Below, in pieces: positions 50,250 to 58,822 of a stretch of 64,000 nt of DNA. Where the stretch lies: NCBI GenBank assembly GCA_018381235.1, contig JAGZSF010000001.1, positions 89,469-153,468 of the forward strand. The letters run 5' to 3'. The DNA is from Collinsella sp. (GTDB taxonomy: Bacteria > Actinomycetota > Coriobacteriia > Coriobacteriales > Coriobacteriaceae). The notes beneath the pieces are model-generated. The model made no database searches. It had not been told where the DNA came from and saw nothing but the letters and a program-made list of their open reading frames with translations. How positions within the stretch are numbered: the first letter of the stretch is position 1; the number at the start of each line of letters is the position of its first letter. The position numbers and the translations under genes are program-made.

Positions 50250-51428
50250 ATGAACGTTCTGGTCGTCAACGCAGGATCTTCGACCCTTAAGTATCAGGTC
50301 ATCGATACCAAGTCCCACAAGGTGTCCGCAAAGGGCTCCTGCGAGCGCGTCTGCTTTACCGGCGGTACCTTCACCCACGCTGCCAACGGTTCCAAGAAGG
50401 TGACCGAGAACATCGAGTTCCCCGACCACAAGGTCGCCATCGAGGTCGTCCTGAAGGACCTCGAGGCCAACGGCGTCAAGATCGAGGGCATTGGCCACCG
50501 TATCGTTCAGGGCGGTTGGTACTTCGGCGATTCCTCCCTCGTCGACGAGGACGTCCTCGCCAAGATCCGCGAGGTCGCTCCGCTCGCCCCGCTGCACAAC
50601 AACCCCGAGGCCAACGTTATCGAGTACTGCCTCGAGCAGTATCCCGATCTGCCCAACGTCACGGTCTACGACACCGCTTTCCACTTCAACATGCCCGAGG
50701 TCGCCAAGACTTACGCCCTGCCCAAGGACGTCTGCGACAAACTGCACATCCGTAAGTACGGCGCCCACGGCACCAGCTACCGTTACATCTCCAAGAAGGT
50801 CGCAGAGATGACCAACGGCGAGGCCCGCAAGGTCGTCGTATGCCATATCGGCTCCGGCGCTTCCCTGTGCGCCATCGAGGACGGCAAGTGCATGGATACC
50901 ACTATGGGTCTCACCCCGCTCGACGGCGTCATGATGGGCACCCGCTGCGGCTCCATCGACCCGGCCACCGTCTGCTACCTGCAGCGCGAGGGCGGCTACA
51001 CCTTCGACGAGGTCGACGAGATGATGAACAAGAAGTCCGGCCTTTTGGCTGTGACCGGCGGCAAGACCAACGACTGCCGCAACGTCGAGGAGCTCGCCGC
51101 CGCTGGTGACCCCGAGGCTCAGCTCGCCTTCGACATGTTTGTCTACAAGATTGCCGCCAAGGCTGCCGAGATGGCTACTTCTATGTGCGGTATGGACACC
51201 CTGGTCTTTACTGCCGGCATCGGCGAGCACGCTCCGGCGGTCCGCGCCGGCGTTGCCGACCGCCTGGCCTTTATGGGCGTCAAGATGGATCATGCCCGCA
51301 ACGCCCTGCGTGGCGACGGCGCTTGGTGCCTGTCTGCCAAGGATTCCAAGGTCAAGATTTTCGTCATCCCCACGGACGAGGAGTTCATGATCGCCTCCGA
51401 CGTCGAGCGCATCGTCAACGGTAAGTAA
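50250..51428 (+). CDS. ackA: Acetate kinase 1 (diverged)
   Basis: This 392-residue acetokinase has LVVNAGSSTLKYQ at residues 4-16, GIGHRIVQGG near 80-89 and FTAGIGEHAP near 317-326. Two motifs depart from the family: FHGTSH reads AHGTSY (Tyr177) and HLGNGAS reads HIGSGAS (Ser202). Its tandem paralogue ackA2 keeps His and Asn at those places. Acetate kinase makes ATP from acetyl phosphate; the changes may alter rate or substrate. GGGAG precedes ATG 50250. Confidence 0.9.
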   Translation: MNVLVVNAGSSTLKYQVIDTKSHKVSAKGSCERVCFTGGTFTHAANGSKKVTENIEFPDHKVAIEVVLKDLEANGVKIEGIGHRIVQGGWYFGDSSLVDEDVLAKIREVAPLAPLHNNPEANVIEYCLEQYPDLPNVTVYDTAFHFNMPEVAKTYALPKDVCDKLHIRKYGAHGTSYRYISKKVAEMTNGEARKVVVCHIGSGASLCAIEDGKCMDTTMGLTPLDGVMMGTRCGSIDPATVCYLQREGGYTFDEVDEMMNKKSGLLAVTGGKTNDCRNVEELAAAGDPEAQLAFDMFVYKIAAKAAEMATSMCGMDTLVFTAGIGEHAPAVRAGVADRLAFMGVKMDHARNALRGDGAWCLSAKDSKVKIFVIPTDEEFMIASDVERIVNGK

Positions 51429-51432
51429 TTGC

Positions 51433-51478
51433 AAGAGGGGAGGGGCTGGACGACCGAGCGCCGTTCGGCCCCTCTTTT
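51433..51478 (+). terminator. Terminator between ackA1 and ackA2
   Basis: AAGAGGGG (51433-51440) pairs with CCCCTCTT (51469-51476) and ends in TTTT. The two kinases are therefore probably transcribed separately. Confidence 0.7.
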
Positions 51479-51592
51479 GCGCTCGTTGGGCGATATGCCT
51501 GATAGCTATTTATTAAGATGTGATAACTTCTTATTAAAATGCGGTCGCCTTAAGAGGTCTGCGTCGACCGTATTGCACTGCAAAGGAGTCTC

Positions 51593-52771
51593 ATGAACGT
51601 ACTTGTTGTCAACGCCGGCAGCTCAAGCCTTAAATATCAGCTTCTGGATACCGATACCCGCGAGGTTTTCGCCAAGGGCAACTGCGAGCGTATCGGCTCG
51701 GACATGGGCATCTTTGGCCACTCCGAGAACGGTGGCGCCAAGCAGACCGAGGAGGTCTCTTTCCCCGATCATCGCTCTGCTATCGCTCGCGTGCTCGAGG
51801 AGCTCGAGAAGACCGACTTTACGATTGATGGCATTGGCCATCGTATCGTTCAGGGCGGCTGGCACTTCGATGATTCCGCGGTCGTCGACGATGAGGTCAT
51901 GGCTAAGATCCTTGAGGTGGCCCCGCTCGCTCCGCTGCACAATTACGGCGAGGCCGCAGCAATCGAATATTGCCGCGAGAAGTATCCGGAGCTGCCCAAC
52001 GTGGCCGTCTTCGACACCTCGTTCCACATGACCATGCCCGAGGTCGCCTACACCTACGCGCTGCCCAAGGACGTGTGCGACAAGTACCACGTGCGCAAGT
52101 ACGGCGCACACGGTACGAGCCACCGCTACGAGTGGATGATGGCCAAGGAGATCCTGGGCTCGCGCTGCCACCGTCTGCTTTCGTGCCATCTGGGCAACGG
52201 CGCTTCGCTCGCCGCCATCGAGGACGGCGTGTGCCGCGATACCACGATGGGCCTCACGCCGCTCGACGGCCTGATGATGGGTACCCGTTGCGGCTCCATC
52301 GACCCGGCTACCGTGTGCTACCTGCAGCGCGAGGGCGGCTACAGCTATCAGGAAGTCGATGACATGATGAACAAGCAGTCTGGTCTGCTTGCCATCTCGG
52401 GCATCTCCAACGACGCCCGCGACATCCGCACGCGCGCCTCCGAGGGCGACGAGCGCTGCCTGCTCGCCTTCGATATGTTCGCCTACAAGGCCATGCAGCA
52501 GGCCGGTTCCATGATCGCTTCCATGGCGGGCGTGGACACCATTACCTTTACCGCCGGCATCGGCGAGAACGACTGGTCGATCCGTAAGGCCTTCTGCGAC
52601 TGCTTTGAGTGGCTGGGCGTACGCATCGACAACAACAAGAACCGCGAGGCCGTGGGCAACGGCCCGCAGGTCATCAGTGCCGCCGGTTCCGCCGTCACGG
52701 TCATGGTCATCCCCACCGACGAGGAATACATGATCGCCCACGACGTCGAGCGCCTGACCAAGAACAACTAA
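51593..52771 (+). CDS. ackA: Acetate kinase 2
   Basis: This 392-residue acetokinase is collinear with ackA1 and keeps GTSH (His177) and HLGNGAS (Asn202), with FTAGIGEND near residues 317-325. Both paralogues read MGTRCGSIDP where many acetate kinases have GTRSGDIDP. With Pta, encoded convergently, it forms the acetyl-CoA to acetate ATP-yielding route. AAAGGAG precedes ATG 51593; a terminator separates it from ackA1. Confidence 0.92.
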   Translation: MNVLVVNAGSSSLKYQLLDTDTREVFAKGNCERIGSDMGIFGHSENGGAKQTEEVSFPDHRSAIARVLEELEKTDFTIDGIGHRIVQGGWHFDDSAVVDDEVMAKILEVAPLAPLHNYGEAAAIEYCREKYPELPNVAVFDTSFHMTMPEVAYTYALPKDVCDKYHVRKYGAHGTSHRYEWMMAKEILGSRCHRLLSCHLGNGASLAAIEDGVCRDTTMGLTPLDGLMMGTRCGSIDPATVCYLQREGGYSYQEVDDMMNKQSGLLAISGISNDARDIRTRASEGDERCLLAFDMFAYKAMQQAGSMIASMAGVDTITFTAGIGENDWSIRKAFCDCFEWLGVRIDNNKNREAVGNGPQVISAAGSAVTVMVIPTDEEYMIAHDVERLTKNN

Positions 52772-52793
52772 CGCGTTCGCTTGTGATCGAACG

Positions 52794-52829
52794 AAAGGCC
52801 TCCTGAGCAGCAGCTCGGGAGGCCTTTTT
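52794..52829 (+). terminator. ackA2 terminator
   Basis: AAAGGCCTCC pairs with GGGAGGCCTTT around a 13-base loop, followed by T residues, 22 bases after the stop. Confidence 0.8.
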
Positions 52830-52845
52830 GCTAGCAGGCGGACGG

Positions 52846-53017
52846 CGGAAACCCCATCCCATTTCGAGCGCAAATACTGGGACACGCTTTCCGGTTGAGG
52901 CACGTTGCGGAAAGTGCGACCCACAATAAAGCAAAATTCCGTCCCAAAGTTTCCCAAACAGGCCCCAAGCGGAAGCCACATCCCACAATCCGCCTCCAAA
53001 CTGGGATGTAGTTTCCG
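52846..53017. repeat. Array of six alternating 16-base boxes, 62-base period
   Basis: CGGAA-N7-CCCA starts at 52846, 52908 and 52970, exactly 62 bases apart. Its reverse complement form TGGGA-N5/6-TTCCG is at 52878-52893 and 53002-53017, with a decayed form at 52940-52955. Boxes are thus spaced 32, 30, 32, 30 and 32 bases, in alternating orientation; the spacers are unrelated. No coding sequence is present. Confidence 0.75.
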
Positions 53018-53179
53018 GCACAACAACCGCCGAAGCCCACCGGCCTTTCAATCTCCAAAGTGATCATCATCAGCAACGCCTGCGCTCCCAGCAACGGCAC
53101 CCATCCATTCAGATTTTCAGCCCCAGCTCGTAGCCAAGCCGCCGTCCACCCCAGATACCCTGATTGCTACGTGGCGGTA
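53018..53179. other. Intergenic stretch without recognised content
   Basis: Between the box array and palindrome D no gene, hairpin of note or promoter was recognised. The sequence is rich in C and A on the plus strand. Confidence 0.5.
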
Positions 53180-53310
53180 GAAGGCCGTACGGGCTAACCC
53201 CTGAAAACAATCCGCAGACCAGAAGCGCCCCCGTTCGTAGCTCCGAAGGAGCAGAACGGGGGCGCTTCATTGGTCGAGGACGTTTTCAGGGGTTAGCCCG
53301 TACGGCCTTC
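53180..53310. repeat. Long perfect palindrome with 29-base arms (element D)
   Basis: Bases 53180-53208 are the exact reverse complement of 53282-53310. Inside, GACCA/TGGTC, GAAGCGCCCCCGTTC/GAACGGGGGCGCTTC and GCTCC/GGAGC continue the pairing, so nearly all 131 bases fold into one hairpin. It ends 15 bases from the pta stop. Confidence 0.85.
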
Positions 53311-53325
53311 AGGCGAGTGCGTGCG

Positions 53326-54306
53326 CTATTCAGCCATCTGAGCCTGGACGGCAGTGATGGCCACGACACCCACGATGTCGTCGGCAGAGCAGCCGCGCGA
53401 AAGGTCGTTGACCGGCTTGGCGATGCCCTGCAGGATGGGGCCGTAGGCGTCGGCGCCGGCGAAGCGCTGGACCAGCTTGTAGCCGATGTTGCCGGCCTCG
53501 AGGTCGGGGAACACGAGCACGTTGGCCTTGCCGGCAACGGAGGAGCCGGGAGCCTTGAGCTGGGCGACGGTGGGGACAATAGCGGCATCGAGCTGCAGGT
53601 CGCCGTCGATGGCGAGCTCGGGAGCCTTCTCCTTGCAGAACTTCACAGCCTCCTGGACCTTCTTGGCGACCTCGCCGCCAGCGGAGCCCATGGTGGAGTA
53701 GGAGAGCATGGCCACGTGCGGCTCAACGTTGCCCATGAAGGTGGACCAGGAGTGAGCGGAGGCGATGGCGATCTCGGAGAGCTCGTCGGAGGACGGGTTG
53801 ATGTTGAGGCCGCAGTCGGCGAAGATCAGCGTGCCGTCAGTGCCGAACTGCGGGGTGTCGGTGCACATCACGAAGAAGGCCGAGACCAGCTTGGTGCCCG
53901 GGGCGGTCTTGAGGATCTGAAGCGCGGGGCGCAGGGTGTCGGCGGTGGAGTGGCAGGCGCCGGAGACCAGGCCGTCGGCATCGCCCATCTTGACCATCAT
54001 GGTGCCAAAGTAGGTGGCGTCCATCACCTGGGCGCGAGCCTGCTCGATGGTGACGCCCTTCTTGGCGCGGAGCTCGGCAAACTTCTGTGCGTACTCCTCG
54101 TGCTTCTCGGCATTGCGTGGGTCGATAACGGTGGCGCCGGGAACGTTGATCTCGTCGGGGTTGCCCAGGATGACGATCTTTGCCAGGCCCTCCTCGATGA
54201 TTTTGGTGGCCGCGACGATAGTGCGCGGATCCTCGCCCTCGGGAAGGACGATCGTCTTAAGGTCGGCCTTGGCGGCAGACTTCATACGGTTTAGGAAATC
54301 ACTCAT
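53326..54306 (-). CDS. pta: Phosphate acetyltransferase
   Basis: This 326-residue PTA-type acyltransferase has TIVLPEGEDPRTI near residues 18-30, DADGLVSGACHSTADTLRPA near 108-127, and GSAGGEVAKKVQEA near 207-220. It is the short, single-domain form without an N-terminal regulatory part. It converts acetyl-CoA and phosphate to acetyl phosphate for acetate kinase; the ack genes stand convergently next to it. AAGGAG precedes ATG 54306. Confidence 0.93.
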   Translation of the reverse strand: MSDFLNRMKSAAKADLKTIVLPEGEDPRTIVAATKIIEEGLAKIVILGNPDEINVPGATVIDPRNAEKHEEYAQKFAELRAKKGVTIEQARAQVMDATYFGTMMVKMGDADGLVSGACHSTADTLRPALQILKTAPGTKLVSAFFVMCTDTPQFGTDGTLIFADCGLNINPSSDELSEIAIASAHSWSTFMGNVEPHVAMLSYSTMGSAGGEVAKKVQEAVKFCKEKAPELAIDGDLQLDAAIVPTVAQLKAPGSSVAGKANVLVFPDLEAGNIGYKLVQRFAGADAYGPILQGIAKPVNDLSRGCSADDIVGVVAITAVQAQMAE

Positions 54307-54359
54307 GTTACTCCTTACAAGCGTTTCGCTAAGCTCCAGGCGCCCGGCTGTTCACGAAT

Positions 54360-54380
54360 AAACCCGCTGCTAGCGGGTTT
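54360..54380. other. Hairpin in the pta leader
   Basis: AAACCCGCT and AGCGGGTTT pair around GCT, 54 bases upstream of the pta start. The flanking A/T allow termination on either strand; in the pta direction it would act as an attenuator or protect the 5' end. Confidence 0.5.
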
Positions 54381-54453
54381 ACCTTTCAATTATGTACGCC
54401 GCGGTGCTTGAGCTTTCCTTGTGTGGCAAGCTCATTATAGGACGCATTAGCGC

Positions 54454-54459
54454 TATAAT
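54454..54459 (+). promoter_or_regulatory. -10 element upstream of glf
   Basis: A perfect TATAAT lies 79 bases before the glf start, with only a weak -35 candidate (CTCATT, 17 bases upstream). Confidence 0.4.
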
Positions 54460-54537
54460 CGCTCTGATAAATATGTCTCGAAGAATGTTCGAGAAAAGCC
54501 CAGCTAACGAGCCCGTGGCTTTTGACAAGGAGTATCG

Positions 54538-55740
54538 ATGCAGATTACCTCAGGCCTGCCTGAAGGCTTTAACGCCGGCGCATACGACATGATTGTCGTC
54601 GGTGCCGGTTATGCCGGTGCCGTTTGTGCCCGCCGTCTCGCCGAGACCATCGGCTATCGTGTTGCCGTTCTGGAGCGCCGTAGCCACATTGCGGGTAACG
54701 CCTACGACTGCGCTGATGAGGCCGGAATCCTGGTCCACGAGTATGGTCCGCACATCTACCATACCTTTAATGAGCGCGTCCACAATTTCCTGTCGCGCTT
54801 TACCAAGTGGACGGACTACCAGCACAAGGTGCTTGCCAACATCAACGGCACCCTCATGCCCGTGCCTTTTAACCACGCGAGCCTCAAGCTCGCCTTTGGC
54901 GACGAGCGCGGCGAGGAGCTGTATCAGAAGCTCGTGGAGACCTTTGGCAAGGACGTCAAGGTGCCCATCATGGAGCTGCGCAAGAAGAACGACCCGGATC
55001 TTGCCGAGGTCGCCGATTACGTCTACGAGAACGTCTTTTTGCATTACACCATGAAGCAGTGGGGCCAGACGCCCGACCAGATCGATCCCTCGATCACCGG
55101 TCGCGTTCCCGTCTTTGTGGGCGACGATGACCGCTACTTCCCGCAGGCTCCCTTCCAGGGCATGCCGCAGGACGGCTATACCGCGCTGTTCGAGCATATG
55201 CTCGACCACGATCTGATTGATGTGTTCTGCGACGTTGACGCCCGCGACCTCTTCGAGATCGACGAGACCACCGTCAAGATCGACGGCAAGGTCTATGGCG
55301 GCGAGATCGTCTACACCGGTCCGCTCGACGAGCTGTTCAACCTCGACTTGGGCGCTCTGCCGTACCGTACGCTCGACATGAAGTTCGAGACGCTCGATAT
55401 GGACCAGTTCCAGCCCGTGGGCACTGTCAACTACACCACGAGCGAGGATTACACGCGTATCACCGAGTTCAAGAACATGACCGGTCAGGTCCTGCCCGGC
55501 AAGACCACCATCATGAAGGAGTACTCCAAGGCCTATACGCCCGGCTCGGGCGAGACGCCGTACTACGCCATTCTTGAGCCCGAGAACCGTGAGCTCTATG
55601 AGCGCTATCTTGAGCGCGTTCAGAACCTGACGAACTTCCACCCGGTGGGTCGCCTGGCCGAGTATCGTTACTACGATATGGATGCCGTTACCAACTCCGC
55701 CCTCGATCTTTCGGATGAGATTATCGCCTGCCATGCATAA
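54538..55740 (+). CDS. glf: UDP-galactopyranose mutase
   Basis: This 400-residue flavoenzyme has the FAD-binding MIVVGAGYAGAVCARRLAE near residues 18-36, AGNAYDCADEAGILVHEYGP near 56-75 with HIYHT following, FNHASLKLAF near 114-123 and NYTTSEDYTRITEFKNM near 299-315. It makes UDP-galactofuranose for cell-wall or surface glycans. ACAAGGAG precedes ATG 54538. The next gene, a GT2 enzyme, overlaps its end by eight bases, so the pair is translated together. Confidence 0.93.
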   Translation: MQITSGLPEGFNAGAYDMIVVGAGYAGAVCARRLAETIGYRVAVLERRSHIAGNAYDCADEAGILVHEYGPHIYHTFNERVHNFLSRFTKWTDYQHKVLANINGTLMPVPFNHASLKLAFGDERGEELYQKLVETFGKDVKVPIMELRKKNDPDLAEVADYVYENVFLHYTMKQWGQTPDQIDPSITGRVPVFVGDDDRYFPQAPFQGMPQDGYTALFEHMLDHDLIDVFCDVDARDLFEIDETTVKIDGKVYGGEIVYTGPLDELFNLDLGALPYRTLDMKFETLDMDQFQPVGTVNYTTSEDYTRITEFKNMTGQVLPGKTTIMKEYSKAYTPGSGETPYYAILEPENRELYERYLERVQNLTNFHPVGRLAEYRYYDMDAVTNSALDLSDEIIACHA

Positions 55741-56764
55741 AGTCATATCATTCGGTATTCCCTCGTATAACGCCGCCAAGGACATGGACCATTGCATCAC
55801 CTCCATTCTGGAGGGGAGCAATTACGCTACCGATATCGAGATCATCATCGTTGATGACGGTTCCAAGGACGAGACGGCGGCCAAGGCCGATGAGTGGGAG
55901 ACGCGTTACCCCGGAATCATCCGCGCGGTGCATCAGGAGAACGGCGGCCACGGCATTGCCGTCCTTTCGGGCTTGCGCGAGGCACAGGGCACCTACTACA
56001 AAGTTGTCGACTCGGACGACTGGCTCGATGGCGCAGCCCTGTCGACCATGCTTTCGATCCTTCGCGGTTTTGAGGAGCGCGACCAGCGCGTCGACCTCTT
56101 TATCTCGAACTATGTGTACGAGAAGGTTTACGAGGGTACGCACACCGCTATTGGCTACAAGTTTGCCCTGCCGCGAAAAAAGATCTTTACCTGGGACCAG
56201 ATTGGTCATTTCCGTCTGGACCAGAATCTGCTCATGCACAGCCTGTGCTATCGCACGGATGTGCTGCGCGCGTCCAATCTGCCTATGCCGCCGCACACGT
56301 TCTATGTAGACAACATCTACGCCTACGTGCCGCTGCCGCGCTGCAAGACCATGTACTACGCCGACATCGACCTCTATCGGTACTTTATCGGTCGCGAGGG
56401 CCAGAGCGTCAACGAGGCCACGATGGTCAAGCGTCTGGACCAGCAGTTCCGCGTGACGCGCATCATGATGGAGTCGTTCCACCTGTACAGCGATGTCGAG
56501 TCGTCGCGTCTGCGCTCGTACATGATGGGCTATTTCACCATGATGATGGCAATCTGCTCGGTGCTTACTAAGCTTTCCGACGAGGATTGTGCCGATGAGC
56601 GCCTGAAGACGTTGTGGAGTGATTTAAAGGCCTATGACGAGCGTATGTATCGTCGTGCACGCTACGGTGTGGTCGGCTTCTTCACCAATCTGCGCGGTCG
56701 TGCCGGTGACAAAACCACACTCGGCCTATACCGTCTTGCCTCAAAGATCTTCAAATTCAACTAG
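55733..56764 (+). CDS. Family 2 glycosyltransferase
   Basis: This 343-residue GT2 enzyme has SFGIPSYNAAKDMDHCITSI at residues 5-24, IIIVDDGSKDETAAKADEWE near 40-59, and the DXD-type VVDSDDWLD near 93-101. The C-terminal part is basic and helical with no clear membrane span. It starts at ATG 55733 inside the glf end. Coupled to glf, it may use UDP-galactofuranose, though a galactopyranose donor is possible. Confidence 0.84.
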   Translation: MHKVISFGIPSYNAAKDMDHCITSILEGSNYATDIEIIIVDDGSKDETAAKADEWETRYPGIIRAVHQENGGHGIAVLSGLREAQGTYYKVVDSDDWLDGAALSTMLSILRGFEERDQRVDLFISNYVYEKVYEGTHTAIGYKFALPRKKIFTWDQIGHFRLDQNLLMHSLCYRTDVLRASNLPMPPHTFYVDNIYAYVPLPRCKTMYYADIDLYRYFIGREGQSVNEATMVKRLDQQFRVTRIMMESFHLYSDVESSRLRSYMMGYFTMMMAICSVLTKLSDEDCADERLKTLWSDLKAYDERMYRRARYGVVGFFTNLRGRAGDKTTLGLYRLASKIFKFN

Positions 56765-56796
56765 CTGCTGAGTAATCGCTGCTGATGGGTTGACTG

Positions 56797-56906
56797 GGCC
56801 CCTTGGCCTTTAGTTTGCTACTGCGAACAGTCCTGCTCGCACGGAAAGCACATTGAGTGCTTTCCGGCTCGTGCGGAACTTGTATCAAACTAAAGGCCAA
56901 GGGGCC
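56797..56906 (-). repeat. Structured palindromic element, family B, copy 1
   Basis: Perfect 21-base arms (56797-56817 and 56886-56906) enclose a 68-base core. On the minus strand the core has AGTTCCGCACGAGCCG, a GGAAAGCAC/GTGCTTTCC hairpin and CGTGCGAGCAGGACTGT. Copy 2, 95 bases away on the opposite strand, has nearly the same core but unrelated arms. It starts 32 bases after the GT2 stop. Confidence 0.8.
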
Positions 56907-57000
56907 TCTGCTACAAGAATCGATTGTCAGGCTGCCAGAATTTGAAGATCTTAGACGCGCGGTACACAGGGGCCTGGGCTGAAAGGGATTTAGTTGAGTA

Positions 57001-57125
57001 GGTTGCCCGGTGGGTCTTGGTTATGTTTGTCGCGAGTTCCGCACGAGCCGAAGAGCACTTAATGTGCTCTTCGTGCGAGCCAGGACTGTAGAGCAGCAAA
57101 CATAACCAAGACCCACCGGGCAACC
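57001..57125 (+). repeat. Structured palindromic element, family B, copy 2
   Basis: Perfect 29-base arms (57001-57029 and 57097-57125) enclose a 67-base core: AGTTCCGCACGAGCCG, a GAAGAGCAC/GTGCTCTTC hairpin, and CGTGCGAGCCAGGACTGT. Both sides of the hairpin changed relative to copy 1 and still pair. The element ends 12 bases from the P1 peptidase stop. Confidence 0.8.
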
Positions 57126-57137
57126 GGACGAGTTAGT

Positions 57138-58139
57138 TTACTTTGCGGCACCGGGGATGCCGTGGGAGGTTTTGGCGGTTTTGGCTCCGTTTACGATGGC
57201 AGTTTCCAGGGCCCTTACTGCGAGCATGCCCAGCAGGTCTAGGGGAACGGTGGCGCTTGCCTGGGCGCCCAGTTTGCCGCTGGCGAGGGTGTAGATAGTG
57301 TCGCCGTCGTTGGTGGTGTGCGTGGGACGGATGGCGTGTGCGTAGGCGTCTGCAGCCATCTGGGAGACCTTGGTGGCTTGTGCCTTAGTGAGTTCCACGT
57401 TGGTGACGATGCAGCTGATGGTGGTGTTGGTGCGGTCGAGCGGCATCTGCATGGATCCGGCGGCTGCAAAGGCTGCGAGTTCCATGTCGACGATCTGGTC
57501 GCTATCGGCTGCGGCGCGCATACCGGCGACCCACTCGCCGGTGAAGGGGTCGACAACGTTGCCGCAGGCGTTGACCGAGACCACGGCGCCCACCTTGATG
57601 GGGCCGAGCGCCACGGCGGCAGCGCCAAGGCCGGCCTTCATGCAGGTAGCGGGGCCCATGAGCTTACCCACGGTAGCGCCCGTGCCGGCGCCTACGTTGC
57701 CCTGTTCGAGCTTGGTGGGGGTGTTGTCGAGTGCTTCGCGCACGGCGGCGATGCCGGCCTCAATGTCGGGGCGAACGGTGGGGTTACCAAAGGCGAGGTC
57801 GAAGATACAGCTCGAGCACACGATAGGCACCTGCGTGGGGCCGACGGGAAGGCCGATGCCGCGGCTCTCAAGCTCGCGAGCGACGCCGCTTGCAGCCTCG
57901 AGGCCAAAGGCCGATCCGCCCGAAAGGCAGACGGCGTGGACCTTGTCGACGGTGTTCTCAGGTCGCAGCAGGTCGGTTTCGCGCGAAGCGGGAGCACCGC
58001 CGCGAACGTCAACACCGCCGGTGGCGCCCTCGGGTGCCACGATTACGGTGCAACCGGTGCCGGCCTCCTCGTCCGTATAGTTGCCATAGCAAAAGCCATC
58101 GACATCGCAGACGTCAATGGCCTCGAGCAGTGTATCCAT
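57138..58139 (-). CDS. P1-family peptidase (DmpA-like aminopeptidase/esterase)
   Basis: This 333-residue Ntn-fold protein has GTGCTVIVAPEGATGGVDVR near residues 27-46, VCLSGGSAFGLEAASGV near 70-86, GNVGAGTGATVGK near 146-158 and an NTTISCIVTN block near 235-244, the expected region of autoprocessing and the nucleophile. DmpA-type enzymes cleave N-terminal residues or D-amino-acid esters and amides. The GS or GT cleavage pair is not clear-cut here. AGGAG precedes ATG 58139. Confidence 0.84.
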   Translation of the reverse strand: MDTLLEAIDVCDVDGFCYGNYTDEEAGTGCTVIVAPEGATGGVDVRGGAPASRETDLLRPENTVDKVHAVCLSGGSAFGLEAASGVARELESRGIGLPVGPTQVPIVCSSCIFDLAFGNPTVRPDIEAGIAAVREALDNTPTKLEQGNVGAGTGATVGKLMGPATCMKAGLGAAAVALGPIKVGAVVSVNACGNVVDPFTGEWVAGMRAAADSDQIVDMELAAFAAAGSMQMPLDRTNTTISCIVTNVELTKAQATKVSQMAADAYAHAIRPTHTTNDGDTIYTLASGKLGAQASATVPLDLLGMLAVRALETAIVNGAKTAKTSHGIPGAAK

Positions 58140-58240
58140 GTTTAACTCCTATCGGTTTTCCGCCGCGCCTTGTGCCCGGTCGGGATCCGTACGGTACGCC
58201 AAAATTGTAGGCGCTGGGGGACACCCGGCGCCAGATGCAA

Positions 58241-58822
58241 TTACGAGAGTTTTTGAATGGCACGTGCGACGCGGGCGATGGGTAGGCCCACCACGTTATA
58301 GAAGTCGCCCGAAATATCGTTCACGAGCATGCGGCCGCCTGTGCCCTGGATGCCGTAGGCGCCTGCCTTATCCATGGGCTCACCCGAGGCAACGTAGTGC
58401 TCGATCTGCTCGTCGGTGAGCTCGTAGAACGTCACGTTGGTCACATCGACAAAGGACAGGCTCTCGGCGGCATGCGGGGCGGCCGTATCGCCTGCCTTAA
58501 CGATGCAGACGCCGGTTGCGACCTGGTGCGTGCGGCCCGAAAGCTCACGGAGCATGGTGCGCGCCTCGTCCTCGGTTGCTGGCTTGCCCAGAATCTTGCC
58601 GTCAAAGGTGACGATGGTGTCGGCCGCGACCGTCAGCTCATTGGGTTCGGCATACTCGGCAGCAACGGCAGCCGCCTTGGCGCGTGCCAAGCGCTCGACA
58701 AGCGTGAGCGGGGCCTCGCCATCAAAGGGCGTTTCGTCGATATCCGCGGGAATCACGCGAATGTTGTAGCCTGCCTCGCGCATCAACTCGATGCGGCGCG
58801 GCGATTGCGAAGCCAAAATCAT
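58241..58822 (-). CDS. maf: Maf-family nucleotide pyrophosphatase
   Basis: This 193-residue Maf protein starts MILASQSPRRIELMREAGYN and has ADTIVTFDGKILGKP near residues 67-81 and DKAGAYGIQGTGG near 150-162. Maf enzymes hydrolyse non-canonical or canonical NTPs and affect division. ATG 58822 overlaps the stop of the DJ-1 gene (ATGA), so they are coupled. Confidence 0.9.
   Translation of the reverse strand: MILASQSPRRIELMREAGYNIRVIPADIDETPFDGEAPLTLVERLARAKAAAVAAEYAEPNELTVAADTIVTFDGKILGKPATEDEARTMLRELSGRTHQVATGVCIVKAGDTAAPHAAESLSFVDVTNVTFYELTDEQIEHYVASGEPMDKAGAYGIQGTGGRMLVNDISGDFYNVVGLPIARVARAIQKLS

Noticed and set aside
52846..53017. CRISPR array
   Set aside because: The repeats are regular but only 16 bases, alternate in orientation and are poorly conserved between units. 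CRISPR repeats are direct and nearly identical, and no cas gene is in the window.
51623..53026. 467-codon minus frame across ackA2 and the box array
   Set aside because: It is antisense to an intact acetate kinase and starts in the repeat array; its sequence is typical shadow translation.
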